A stretch of 64,000 nt of DNA from DATHZQ01 sp963823505 (GTDB taxonomy: Bacteria; Actinomycetota; Acidimicrobiia; Spongiisociales; UBA5794), in assembly GCA_963823505.1 (NCBI GenBank), contig CAWGLY010000005.1, forward strand, positions 248,001 to 312,000, written 5' to 3'. The notes under the pieces were generated by a model that was given only the letters and a program-made list of their open reading frames with translations, was not told the DNA's origin and did not search any database. Both the position numbers and the translations under genes were made by a program. Below, in pieces: positions 7,409-16,326 of this stretch. The first letter of the stretch is position 1. Every line of letters begins with the position of its first letter.

Positions 7409-8902
7409 ATGGCCGGCCATTACGAGCGCCTCGCACACCTCGACACGTCGTTCCTGGCGCTCGAGTCGCGTACCACGCACATGCACGTCGCCGCGTTGAT
7501 GATCTTCGAAGCGGGACCCATGCGCAACGAGGATGGCGGGATCGACAGCGAGCGCATCAGCCGGCTCGTGGCATCCCGTCTTCATCTCATCCCGCGCTAC
7601 CGGCAACGGCTGGCCTACGTGCCGGTTGAGCGGGCACCCGTGTGGGTCGACGACGAGCACTTCAACGTCGACTTCCATGTTCGCCACACCAGCCTGCCAC
7701 GACCTGGAGGGCACGACGAGCTGGTTGCGCTGATGGGTCGGCTGGCATCGCAGCAGCTCGACCGCTCCAAGCCGCTCTGGGAGATGTGGGTGGTCGAGGG
7801 GCTCTCGGACGATCGTTTTGCCATCATCGCCAAGACGCATCATTCCATGATCGATGGCATTGCCGGTGTGGATCTCATGCAGGTGTTGCTCAACCCCGGG
7901 CCCGTTGCCGGCGTGGAGGATCCACCGGTCTTCCGGCCCCGTCCGGCTCCGCACGGCACGGAGTTGGTGATTCGGGAGACCGCACGTCGCATGGGCTCGG
8001 CCGCGGCGACGATGCGCAGCGTCCGCAGGCTCACGAGCGACGCGCAGGCCGTCGCGATGGGAGGGGTGCGCAAGGTCCGGGCCGTCGGCTACTCGCTCTC
8101 GTCGGGTTGGCTGACGAAAGCCAGCGATACGCCGGTCAACGGAAAGGTAGGGCCGAACCGTCGATTCGCCACGCTGGAGATCCCCCTCGACGACGTGAAG
8201 GCCGTCAAGAATGCCCTTGGTGGCTCGGTCAACGACGTTGTGCTCGCCACCGTCGCCGGTGCAGTCCGGCGGCACGTCGAAGCGCACGACCAGCCGGTTG
8301 ACGACATCGACTTCCGAGTCATGGCGCCGGTTTCGGTGCGCTCACAGGACCAGCGTGGAACCCTTGGCAACCAGGTGGCGATGTGGCTGGCCACCCTTCC
8401 GGTGTCGGAGCCGGACCCGCTGCAACGCCTTGCCGCGGTGCGCGAGGAGACCGAGCGGCTCAAGCGGACCGATCAGGCGCTCGGGGCATCGACTCTGGTC
8501 CGGCTGAGCGCAGGAGCACCCATGACCCTCGTCTCATTGGCGAGCCGGCTCGCGGCGGGCGCCAGGCCCTTCAACATGACAGTGACCAACGTGCCTGGGC
8601 CGCAGTTCCCGCTCTACATGCTCGAGTCCAAGATGCTTGCCACCTACCCGCTGGTTCCGCTGTGGGAGGGGCACGGCGCCGGCATCGCGCTGTTCAGCTA
8701 CGCAGGGACGCTCTACTGGGGTCTCAACGCCGATTGGGACGTCGTCCCCGACCTCGACGACCTCGCAGCCGAGATCCTGGCGTCGTTCGCCGAGCTCCAC
8801 GACCTGGCGAAGGCGGTGGGCAAGAAACCCAAGCCAAAGCCGCGCACCCGCAAGAAGCGTCCTCCGTTGGGTACCAAGTCGTCGAATGGGAACGCCGGGT
8901 AG
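7409..8902 (+). CDS. Wax ester synthase / acyl-CoA:diacylglycerol acyltransferase (WS/DGAT)
   Basis: A 497-residue member of the bifunctional WS/DGAT family. The catalytic HHxxxDG motif is HHSMIDG at residues 144-150. Other family blocks are LDTSFLALES at the N-terminus, KPLWEMWVVEGL, and the C-terminal half with GGSVNDVVLATVAGAVRRH, GNQVAMW and NVPGPQFPLY. These enzymes esterify acyl-CoA to diacylglycerol or fatty alcohol and make storage lipid in actinobacteria. The ATG follows a GAGGAGG site; the basic Lys/Pro-rich tail (KKPKPKPRTRKKR) is an unusual ending. It converges on the phosphofructokinase gene. Confidence 0.93.
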   Translation: MAGHYERLAHLDTSFLALESRTTHMHVAALMIFEAGPMRNEDGGIDSERISRLVASRLHLIPRYRQRLAYVPVERAPVWVDDEHFNVDFHVRHTSLPRPGGHDELVALMGRLASQQLDRSKPLWEMWVVEGLSDDRFAIIAKTHHSMIDGIAGVDLMQVLLNPGPVAGVEDPPVFRPRPAPHGTELVIRETARRMGSAAATMRSVRRLTSDAQAVAMGGVRKVRAVGYSLSSGWLTKASDTPVNGKVGPNRRFATLEIPLDDVKAVKNALGGSVNDVVLATVAGAVRRHVEAHDQPVDDIDFRVMAPVSVRSQDQRGTLGNQVAMWLATLPVSEPDPLQRLAAVREETERLKRTDQALGASTLVRLSAGAPMTLVSLASRLAAGARPFNMTVTNVPGPQFPLYMLESKMLATYPLVPLWEGHGAGIALFSYAGTLYWGLNADWDVVPDLDDLAAEILASFAELHDLAKAVGKKPKPKPRTRKKRPPLGTKSSNGNAG

Positions 8903-8926
8903 GGCTCCCGCGCAAGCCCCACGACC

Positions 8927-9964
8927 CTAGGAGAAGAACGTCTGAGCCACGTCGTACACGTCGCCGGGCACGCCGCGAATCTCTGCACAGGCCTCTTCCA
9001 TGGGGACCGGGACGATCTCGGCGCCTCGCAAAGCGGCCATCACCCCGGATCTTCCCTCGCAGGCGTAGTCGGCAGCCGCCACGCCGAGCCGGGTGGCGAG
9101 CACGCGGTCGAAAGCCGAAGGCGTGCCGCCTCGCTGGATGTGGCCAAGCACTGAGACCCGCGTCTCGAACCCGGTGCGGGCCTCGATCTCTGCAGCGATC
9201 GCGTAGCCGACGCCACCCAGCCTCACGAATCCGAAGGCGTCCTCTTTCTCGTGGGTGACGTAGCCTTCGGGTCCGGCGACGCCCTCGCCAACCACCACGA
9301 TCGAGTAGCTCTTGCCGCGGCGGTGCCGGGCGCGGACGATCTTGGCGATCTCGTCGAGGTCGTACTCGATCTCAGGGATGAGGATCGCATCTGCGCCACC
9401 GGCGATACCTGCATAGGCGGCGATCCACCCTTTGGTGCGACCCATGACTTCGACGACGATGACCCGGTTGTGTGCCTCTGCCGTGCTGGCAAGGCGGTCG
9501 ATGGCATCCGTGGCGATCTGCACCGCGGTGTCGAAACCGAACGTGAGATCGGTGCCGTTGATGTCGTTGTCGATGGTCTTGGGGACCCCGATGACCGGGA
9601 GACCCTCTTTCGACAAGGCCAGCGCGGAGCGGAGCGTCCCGTCGCCGCCGATCACGACAAGCGCCTCGATCCCGTTCTGCTGGATGGTCCGCTGGCAACT
9701 CGCGTACCCGTCTCCGTGGACGTAGGGGTCCATGCGTGACGTCCCGAGAATCGTGCCGCCTCGGGTGAGTATGCCCCGCACGGCATCGCGGTCCAGGTGG
9801 CGGGTCTCGCCCTTCATCAGGCCCTCCCACCCGTTCTTGATCCCAACGACTTCGGACCCGTGCACCTCGGTTGCCCTGGTGGCCACGGCGCGTATGACGG
9901 CATTCAGCCCTGGGCAGTCCCCTCCTGCGGTGAGCACGCCGATGACTTGGGGGGCAGCGGCCAT
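8927..9964 (-). CDS. pfkA: 6-phosphofructokinase, ATP-type active site
   Basis: A 345-residue group III PFK. The nucleotide end starts LTAGGDCPGLNAVIRA. The residue that decides the phosphoryl donor is glycine (GGDGT), as in ATP-dependent enzymes, followed by PKTIDNDINGTD with the catalytic aspartates and MGRTKGW in the fructose-6-phosphate site. Lysine in PKTIDND together with GGDGT resembles the ATP-PFKs of Streptomyces. The start ATG lies one base after the stop of the upstream PPi-type gene (TGATATG), so the two are translated from one mRNA. It is the committed step of glycolysis. No separate ribosome-binding site is evident. Confidence 0.92.
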   Translation of the reverse strand: MAAAPQVIGVLTAGGDCPGLNAVIRAVATRATEVHGSEVVGIKNGWEGLMKGETRHLDRDAVRGILTRGGTILGTSRMDPYVHGDGYASCQRTIQQNGIEALVVIGGDGTLRSALALSKEGLPVIGVPKTIDNDINGTDLTFGFDTAVQIATDAIDRLASTAEAHNRVIVVEVMGRTKGWIAAYAGIAGGADAILIPEIEYDLDEIAKIVRARHRRGKSYSIVVVGEGVAGPEGYVTHEKEDAFGFVRLGGVGYAIAAEIEARTGFETRVSVLGHIQRGGTPSAFDRVLATRLGVAAADYACEGRSGVMAALRGAEIVPVPMEEACAEIRGVPGDVYDVAQTFFS

Positions 9965-9965
9965 A

Positions 9966-11114
9966 TCAATACAGGAACATGGGTTTGCCCGTGACGTGCC
10001 GCACCTTGGGCCGGTAGCGGGAGCTGTCGTACAGCTCGTCGATGTCCACCCGCTTCACACCCTCTTTGGTCACCGAGATCGGCACGTGGGTGTACGTCCC
10101 GCCACGCAGTGCGACCATACGACCGGTGGACCCGTCGATGGCCAGATCAGCAGCCATCACGGCGTAGTTCGTCGCCACCATCAGGTCGAGGGAATCGGGG
10201 CTTCCCGACCGCATCAAATATCCGACCTGCTGGTTGATGATGCCCTCGCCGGTGCGCTCCTTCAGGAGCTCACCGGTGATTTGCCCGATGCCGCCGAGCT
10301 TGCGGTGCCCGTAGGCGTCCGCTTCCCCTGACACCATCATCTCGCCGCCTGCGATGGTCGCACCTTCGGAGATGGTCATCATTGCGTAGTGGGACGGATT
10401 GGTCGCCTTGTCGCGCATCAGCAGCTCGGCCAGGTGGTCGATGTCGAACGGAACCTCAGAGATGATCGCTCTGTCGACGCCGGCCAGATACGCGGTGATG
10501 AGCGACGTTTCGCCCGAGTAGCGCCCGAACAGCTCGACGACGGCAATCCGCTCGTGGGAGCCCGTCGAGGTGCGCAGGTTGTGGATGAACTGCACGCCGC
10601 GGGTAACCGCGGTGGAGAACCCGATGCAGTAGTCGGTGCCGTGGACGTCGTTGTCCATCGTTTTCGGGATGGCGATGACGTGCACTCCCTCTTCGTGCAT
10701 CCGCAGCCCGTAGGACAGCGTGTCGTCACCACCGATCGGGATCAGGACGTCGATGCCCTTGGCTTCGAGGACGCGTAGCGCGTGCGGGGTGAAGTCGAAG
10801 GGGCCGTCACCCTCGGCCTGATCGGCAAGGAAGTCGGGGACCTCCGATGGGCGGACCTTGCCGGGGTTGGTGCGGGACGTGTGGAGAAAAGTGCCGCCGG
10901 TGCGATCCACCGTGCGCACCGTGCTCGGGTTGAGGTTGATGAAGTTGGATTCGAGCGTCACCGGGTCGTCTGGATTGGCCGTGAGCAAGCCTCCCCAGCC
11001 GCGCCGGATGCCGATGACCTCGTGACCTTCCTCGTTGACGCGGGTGACCACGGACTTGATGCACGGGTTGAGCCCGGGGACGTCACCGCCCCCGGTGAGA
11101 ATTCCGATGCGCAT
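9966..11114 (-). CDS. pfp: Phosphofructokinase with pyrophosphate-type (GGDD) signature
   Basis: A 382-residue PFK-family protein. The N-terminus is ILTGGGDVPGLNPCIKS. The donor-site segment reads IPIGGDDTLSYG, with aspartate where ATP enzymes have glycine, and PKTMDNDVHGTD carries the lysine typical of PPi-dependent enzymes. The substrate-side motif is ELFGRYSGETSL. A PPi enzyme runs reversibly between fructose-6-phosphate and fructose-1,6-bisphosphate. An upstream ATG at 11141 is rejected because GAGGAG precedes the ATG at 11114 at normal spacing. It is first in a two-gene operon with pfkA. Donor use is inferred from two residues only. Confidence 0.88.
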   Translation of the reverse strand: MRIGILTGGGDVPGLNPCIKSVVTRVNEEGHEVIGIRRGWGGLLTANPDDPVTLESNFINLNPSTVRTVDRTGGTFLHTSRTNPGKVRPSEVPDFLADQAEGDGPFDFTPHALRVLEAKGIDVLIPIGGDDTLSYGLRMHEEGVHVIAIPKTMDNDVHGTDYCIGFSTAVTRGVQFIHNLRTSTGSHERIAVVELFGRYSGETSLITAYLAGVDRAIISEVPFDIDHLAELLMRDKATNPSHYAMMTISEGATIAGGEMMVSGEADAYGHRKLGGIGQITGELLKERTGEGIINQQVGYLMRSGSPDSLDLMVATNYAVMAADLAIDGSTGRMVALRGGTYTHVPISVTKEGVKRVDIDELYDSSRYRPKVRHVTGKPMFLY

Positions 11115-11185
11115 GTGTGCTCCTCTTGGTGCTGCTCGCACGACCGCACGGCGAAGGGTCGGCGCCGGCCGGCTGTCGACCGGAG

Positions 11186-11191
11186 AGAGTA
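11186..11191 (-). promoter_or_regulatory. Possible -10 element of the phosphofructokinase operon
   Basis: On the minus strand TACTCT lies about 70 bases before the ATG at 11114, in the 120-base gap after the SLH-protein gene. It would give a leader carrying the GAGGAG site. Confidence 0.35.
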
Positions 11192-11234
11192 GTGCCGCCG
11201 GATGGGGCGTGATCGAGCGCGACGACGGTGCGGC

Positions 11235-12578
11235 TCAGCCGCCGAACGTGATCTCCATGTCGAAGGTGAGGGTTTCGATGTGGCGCATTGTGATCCCACC
11301 CTCGATCACGGTGTCCCCGGTGACCTCGAAGGTCCCGGTGTATTCCCAGATGTGACCCGGGCCCAGCGGACTCAACTCCGGCGGAGCGCCAATGATGACC
11401 GTTGGCGAGTTGTCGGTCACGGTCTCGACGTAGGACCCGCCGACCCAGACGTCGAAGGTCATCCCCTCGACGAACACGTCGAAGTCGGCGACGTTGACGA
11501 TCGTGGCGACGACTGTCACTTCCTCACTCGGCACAGGAGCGGCCGGTTCGAACACGAAAGTGCCTTCGACGGGCCAGGCGAGATCGCCGGGGTCGCCGAT
11601 GAAGAAGTCCTGGACGATCGAGATCCCGGGGTAGTCGCCCTCGAGCCCCATGGTGATGTGGAATTCGTAGGGTTCGTCGATGCACGAGGCCGGCTGTGGC
11701 CACGTGTAGCGCCATGTTTCTCCGAACTCGATCAAGAAGTCGGCGTCACTCGAGAATCGTTGGGGGCCCTCGAAGTCGCCGGTGAAGCATTGTTCGTCGA
11801 CGACGACCACGAAGTTCGGATGCTCGACCGGATGCGTTCCATGTTGCGTGATGTCCACGGTGATCGCGTAGGGTTGTCCCTTGAAGGTGATCGGACGTTC
11901 GAGACCGAGATTGGTGGTCACCACGGCCCCCCGCTCCGGGGTCGGGAGGTCGAGAGCCCGATCGAGGAACGACGCCATCTGCCCTCGGGTGACGGGCTGG
12001 TCGGGGCAGAAGCGGGTGTTGGCGGGCGGGTTGCAGCCTTTGGTGACGCCGGCGGTTCCGAGCTTGTCGATGTCGGTCTCGAAGATGCTGGTGTCGTCGT
12101 CGGTGAAGTGGTTGCCGCCACCGTCGTCGTCGTAGCCGAGGGCGCGGACCAAGAAGGCGGCCATCTGCCCTCGGGTGACGGGCTGGTCGGGGCAGAAGCG
12201 GGTGTTGGCGGGCGGGTTGCAGCCTTTGGTGACGCCGGCGGTTCCGAGCTTGTCGATGTCGGTCTCGAAGATGCTGGTGTCGTCGTCGGTGAAGTGGTTG
12301 CCGCCACCGTCGTCGTCGTAGCCGAGGGCGCGGACCAAGAAGGCGGCCATCTGCCCTCGGGTGACGGGCTGGTCGGGGCAGTAGCGGGTCCTCTCCGGTG
12401 GGTTGCAGCCGGTGGTGATCCCAGAGGCGGCGATGGCTTCGATCGATAGCTCGTGGATGCTGCCGTCATCGTCCAAGAAGGCGCCGGGATAGGGCTCTTG
12501 GCCCTGGGCGGGGTTGGCGAGCACGCCGGTCAGCGTCAGCAGCGCGACGACGACGGTGCGCTTGCCTCGAGATCGCAT
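11235..12578 (-). CDS. Secreted protein with three SLH-like repeats
   Basis: A 447-residue exported protein. Residues 1-27 form a signal peptide (RSRGKRTVVVALLTLTGVLA, cut near AQGQ). Then come three S-layer-homology-type repeats of 62 residues, each ending in a form of GCNPP..T.[FY]CPD.PVTRGQMAxFL.RAL with two conserved cysteines. The first two full repeat units are identical even in DNA. The remaining ~230 residues form a beta-rich region without a family I recognise; it holds one CFTGDF and one ASCIDEP cysteine segment. SLH-type repeats usually attach proteins to the cell wall. An alternative ATG at 12614 would lengthen the signal peptide by 12 residues. Confidence 0.85.
   Translation of the reverse strand: MRSRGKRTVVVALLTLTGVLANPAQGQEPYPGAFLDDDGSIHELSIEAIAASGITTGCNPPERTRYCPDQPVTRGQMAAFLVRALGYDDDGGGNHFTDDDTSIFETDIDKLGTAGVTKGCNPPANTRFCPDQPVTRGQMAAFLVRALGYDDDGGGNHFTDDDTSIFETDIDKLGTAGVTKGCNPPANTRFCPDQPVTRGQMASFLDRALDLPTPERGAVVTTNLGLERPITFKGQPYAITVDITQHGTHPVEHPNFVVVVDEQCFTGDFEGPQRFSSDADFLIEFGETWRYTWPQPASCIDEPYEFHITMGLEGDYPGISIVQDFFIGDPGDLAWPVEGTFVFEPAAPVPSEEVTVVATIVNVADFDVFVEGMTFDVWVGGSYVETVTDNSPTVIIGAPPELSPLGPGHIWEYTGTFEVTGDTVIEGGITMRHIETLTFDMEITFGG
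11974..12381 (-). repeat. Exact 186-bp tandem duplication in the SLH-protein gene
   Basis: Bases 11974-12159 and 12160-12345 appear identical over 186 bp (62 codons). The first ~36 bases of a third unit (12346-12381) continue the identity before diverging at the AG(A/T)AGCGGGT position. Identity at third codon positions points to a recent duplication or gene conversion. Confidence 0.9.
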
Positions 12579-12788
12579 CGTGGCCCCCCGGGTGATCAGC
12601 GGTGCGCCACCCATGGTCCCTCACGACGACCGGGTCGGCAAGTACGCACGGGCGGCGAGCGGCGTGGCAGGCCCGGTCCCCGCAACCATCTCGCCCTCTC
12701 CTAGAGCCGAGAATCGCGCTGTCGCAGGAGCGGGCTGAGCGTGCTTACATGGATGTAGTTCGTTCGTCAGCGGAGGGTGTTCCCGGGC

Positions 12789-15700
12789 ATGAGCAGTTTC
12801 GCCCATCTGCATGTGCATACCGAGTTCTCGATGCTGGACGGGGCCGCCCGCGTGCAGGACCTCGTCAGAGCCGTTGCGGCGGATGAGCAACCCGCAGTTG
12901 CGATCACCGACCACGGAGTGATGTACGGCGTCGTCGACTTCACCAAAGCCGCTGCGGCGGCAGGCGTGAAGCCCATCATTGGCATCGAGGCCTACCTGAC
13001 CCCGGGTTCTCGGTTTGATCGCCCGGCGCGGCGGGACGACGTCCGGTATCACATGACGATGCTCGCCTACAACGAGACCGGCTATCGCAATCTGATGGCG
13101 CTGTCGAGTCAGGCGTACCTCGACGGCTTCTACTACAAGCCCCGCATGGACAAGGAGCTGCTCGCTGCGCATTCGGAAGGCATCATCGCCACGACTGGGT
13201 GTCTCGGCGGTCATGTGCCTCAGCTGCTGGGCCCGGATGCGTCGACTGAAGAAGGTAACAGGGGTCAGGTCCGGGATTACGACGCCGCTGTCGAGGCAGC
13301 GGCGATGTACCAGGACATCTTCGGCAAGGACAACTTCTTCATCGAGATCCAGGATCACGGGATTGCGGCCCAGCGCAAGATCATGGCCGATCTGCTGCAG
13401 ATCTCGAAAGACGTCGACATCCCGTTGCTCGCCGCAAACGACAGCCACTACACCTATGCAGCGGAATCAGACTCCCACGACGTCTTGCTGTGCATCCAGA
13501 CCGGCGCCAACAAGTCCGACGAGGACCGGTTCCGGTTCGACAGCCAGGAGTTCTACATCAAATCCGCCGCCGAGATGCGCGGGCTGTTTGCGGAGGCGAC
13601 GTATCCGGGGGCATGCGACAACACCTTGCTCATCGCCGAGCGGGTCGACTTCGAGCTGGAGTTTGGCAACATCCTGCTGCCCCAGTTCCCGGTGCCCACC
13701 GGCCGTGATGAGGCCAGCTACCTGCGCGAGCTCGTGATCGAGGGCGCCAGGCATCGCTACGGGGCGATCCTGCCCGACGAGGCGGCGGAACGCATCGACT
13801 ATGAGCTGCGCGTGATCGACGAGATGGGCTTCAACGCCTATTTCCTCATCGTGTGGGACCTCATTCGCTACGCCAACGAGCAGGGAATCAGGACCGGGCC
13901 GGGACGAGGGAGCGCCGCGGGTTCGATCGTTTCCTACTGCTTGGGCATCACCAAGCTCGATCCCCTCGCATACGGGTTGATCTTCGAGCGGTTCCTCAAC
14001 CCGGGGCGCCGCCAGATGCCTGACATCGACATGGACTTCGACGAGCGCTATCGCGGCGACATGATCAAATACTGCGCAGATCGGTACGGCTCGGACCACG
14101 TGGCCCAGATCATCACCTTCTCGACCATCAAGGGACGCCAGGCGCTGCGTGACTCGGCAAGGGTGCTGGGGTATCCGTACGGGCTCGGCGATCGGGTGTC
14201 AAAACTCATGCCGCCCGCCATCCTCGGCAAAGAGGCGACGCTCACCCAGTGTCTCGAGGAGCCGGAGGCGGAGGCGGACCAGAGCATCAAGGACTGGTAC
14301 ACGGCAGCCGCAGGTCTTCGGGAGGCGTACGACACCGACGCAGAGGCGCGTGAAGTGATCGAGACGGCGAGGGGCCTGGAAGGGCTGCGGCGCCAGGATT
14401 CGATTCATGCTGCCGCCGTGGTGATCTCACCGATGCCGCTCCAGGAAATCGTGCCGGTGCAACGCAAAGGCGATGAGGCGGAGGTCGTCACCCAATACGA
14501 AATGCACGGCGTCGAGGACCTCGGCCTCCTCAAGATGGACTTCCTCGGGCTGCGCAACCTGGCGACCATCGAGCGTGCGCTCGAGCTCATCGAACGCACC
14601 ACAGGACAGCGCATCGACATCGACGAGATCCGGCTCGACGACCCCAAGGTCTACGAAATGCTCCAGGACGGCGACTCGATGGGGGTCTTCCAGTTCGAGG
14701 GGGGCCCGATGCGAGCCTTGATGCGCAACTTGAGGCCCGAGCGCTTCGAGCACCTCGTCGCCCTCAACGCCCTGTACAGGCCCGGCCCGCTCGGCGCAGG
14801 CATGCACCTCGAATACGCCGACCGCAAGAATGGCCGCAGCCCCGTCGAGTACCTCCACCCGGATCTCGAGCCGATACTGGACGACACCTTCGGCATCATG
14901 GTGTTCCAGGAGCAAGTCATGGAAACCGCACAGAAGATGGCCGGGTTCTCCATGATCGAAGCCGATGCGCTGCGCAAGGCGATGGGCAAGAAGATTCCTG
15001 CAGTGATGCAGCAGCAGGAGCAGAAGTTCGTCGAAGGCACCGTCGGCAACGGCCATCCCCGGGCGCTCGGTGAGGAGCTGTTCGGGTTCATCGCCCACTT
15101 CGCCGGATACGGCTTCAACAAGTCGCACTCGGCGGCCTACGGGCTGGTGGCCTATCAGACGGCCTGGCTCAAAGCGCACTACCCGGCCGAGTACATGGCG
15201 GCGCTGCTGACCGCATCGAAGCGAGACAAGGATCGAACCGCCCTCTACCTCCACGAATGCCGCACCATGGGGATCCGTGTTCTCGTGCCGGACGTCAATC
15301 GATCGGAGTCGGACTTTGCCGCCGTGGACGGCGAGATCACGTTCGGCTTGTCGGCGGTTCGCAACGTCGGGGAGGGTGTGGTCGAGCACATCGTGGTCGA
15401 ACGCGAGAAGAATGGGCCGTACGAGAGCTTCCAGGGCTTTGTGAACCGTGTCGATCTCTCCGTGCTGAACAAGCGGACCATCGAATCGCTGATCAAGGCC
15501 GGCGCTTTTGATTCGATGGGGCATCCTCGTCGCGGGCTACTGGAGCGTTCGCTCGATCTGCTCGATGCCACTGTGGCCAGGCGTCGTGCCGAAGACATGG
15601 GTCAGTACAGCCTGTTCGGCGGGGCCGATTCCGAGGTCGCCGAGGTGAGCGTCGAGATCCCCGACTCGGCGTGGGACAAGAAGACGAGACTCGGCTTCGA

Positions 15701-16292
15701 AAAGGAGATGCTCGGTCTCTACGTGTCGGACCATCCGCTCCTTGGTGTCGAGAAGGCGCTGCGGTCGATCTGCTCGACCACCATCCCGGGGCTGTGGGAC
15801 CAGCAGGACAAGAGCCAGGCGACGATCGGAGGCATCATCGGTCCCGTCACCCGCCGCTACACCAAGGGTGGGGACCCGATGTACTTCTTCTCGCTGGAGG
15901 ACCTGCAGGGTGCCACCGAGGTCATCTGCTTCCCCCGCACCGTCGCCGAGTACGGCCCCTTTGTGCGGGAGGACGCCATCGTGATCGTCAAGGGCCGTGT
16001 CGATCATCGTGGGGACGACGTGAAGTTCATCGCCCAGGAACTACGGGAGCCGGAGCTCAACGCCGAGGAGATGGTGCGGCTGCGGGTTCCGGCGACAGTG
16101 CTGTCGAAGAACATGGTCGGTCGGCTCCGTGAGGCGCTCAACAACCACCCGGGCACCGCGCCGGTCTACCTTCACATGCTGTCCGAGAACGGGGAGAAGG
16201 TGATACGTCTCGGCGACGACCATCGTGTCGAACCGCGATCGTCTCTGTTCGCAGAGCTACGGGCGCTCTTGGGCGCCAAAGCCGTGTTGTGA
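12789..16292 (+). CDS. dnaE: DNA polymerase III alpha subunit
   Basis: A 1167-residue replicative polymerase. The PHP domain opens the protein (FAHLHVHTEFSMLDGA, ITDHGVMYG, NDSHY). The polymerase active site has GPGRGSAAGS and PDIDMDF at residues 411-417 with its catalytic aspartates; further blocks are QDSIHAAAVVIS, YRPGPL and GYGFNKSHSAAYG. A helix-hairpin-helix and an OB-fold domain (IGGIIGPVTRRYTKGG) follow. The ATG at 12789 has GGAGGG about eleven bases upstream; a GTG at 12777 would overlap that site and is disfavoured. Actinobacteria use this DnaE1 type as the main replicase. It stands alone on the strand, divergent from the SLH gene. Confidence 0.96.
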   Translation: MSSFAHLHVHTEFSMLDGAARVQDLVRAVAADEQPAVAITDHGVMYGVVDFTKAAAAAGVKPIIGIEAYLTPGSRFDRPARRDDVRYHMTMLAYNETGYRNLMALSSQAYLDGFYYKPRMDKELLAAHSEGIIATTGCLGGHVPQLLGPDASTEEGNRGQVRDYDAAVEAAAMYQDIFGKDNFFIEIQDHGIAAQRKIMADLLQISKDVDIPLLAANDSHYTYAAESDSHDVLLCIQTGANKSDEDRFRFDSQEFYIKSAAEMRGLFAEATYPGACDNTLLIAERVDFELEFGNILLPQFPVPTGRDEASYLRELVIEGARHRYGAILPDEAAERIDYELRVIDEMGFNAYFLIVWDLIRYANEQGIRTGPGRGSAAGSIVSYCLGITKLDPLAYGLIFERFLNPGRRQMPDIDMDFDERYRGDMIKYCADRYGSDHVAQIITFSTIKGRQALRDSARVLGYPYGLGDRVSKLMPPAILGKEATLTQCLEEPEAEADQSIKDWYTAAAGLREAYDTDAEAREVIETARGLEGLRRQDSIHAAAVVISPMPLQEIVPVQRKGDEAEVVTQYEMHGVEDLGLLKMDFLGLRNLATIERALELIERTTGQRIDIDEIRLDDPKVYEMLQDGDSMGVFQFEGGPMRALMRNLRPERFEHLVALNALYRPGPLGAGMHLEYADRKNGRSPVEYLHPDLEPILDDTFGIMVFQEQVMETAQKMAGFSMIEADALRKAMGKKIPAVMQQQEQKFVEGTVGNGHPRALGEELFGFIAHFAGYGFNKSHSAAYGLVAYQTAWLKAHYPAEYMAALLTASKRDKDRTALYLHECRTMGIRVLVPDVNRSESDFAAVDGEITFGLSAVRNVGEGVVEHIVVEREKNGPYESFQGFVNRVDLSVLNKRTIESLIKAGAFDSMGHPRRGLLERSLDLLDATVARRRAEDMGQYSLFGGADSEVAEVSVEIPDSAWDKKTRLGFEKEMLGLYVSDHPLLGVEKALRSICSTTIPGLWDQQDKSQATIGGIIGPVTRRYTKGGDPMYFFSLEDLQGATEVICFPRTVAEYGPFVREDAIVIVKGRVDHRGDDVKFIAQELREPELNAEEMVRLRVPATVLSKNMVGRLREALNNHPGTAPVYLHMLSENGEKVIRLGDDHRVEPRSSLFAELRALLGAKAVL

Positions 16293-16326
16293 GGGTCACC
16301 GGACTCGGCGGCTCGGCCACGACCGC

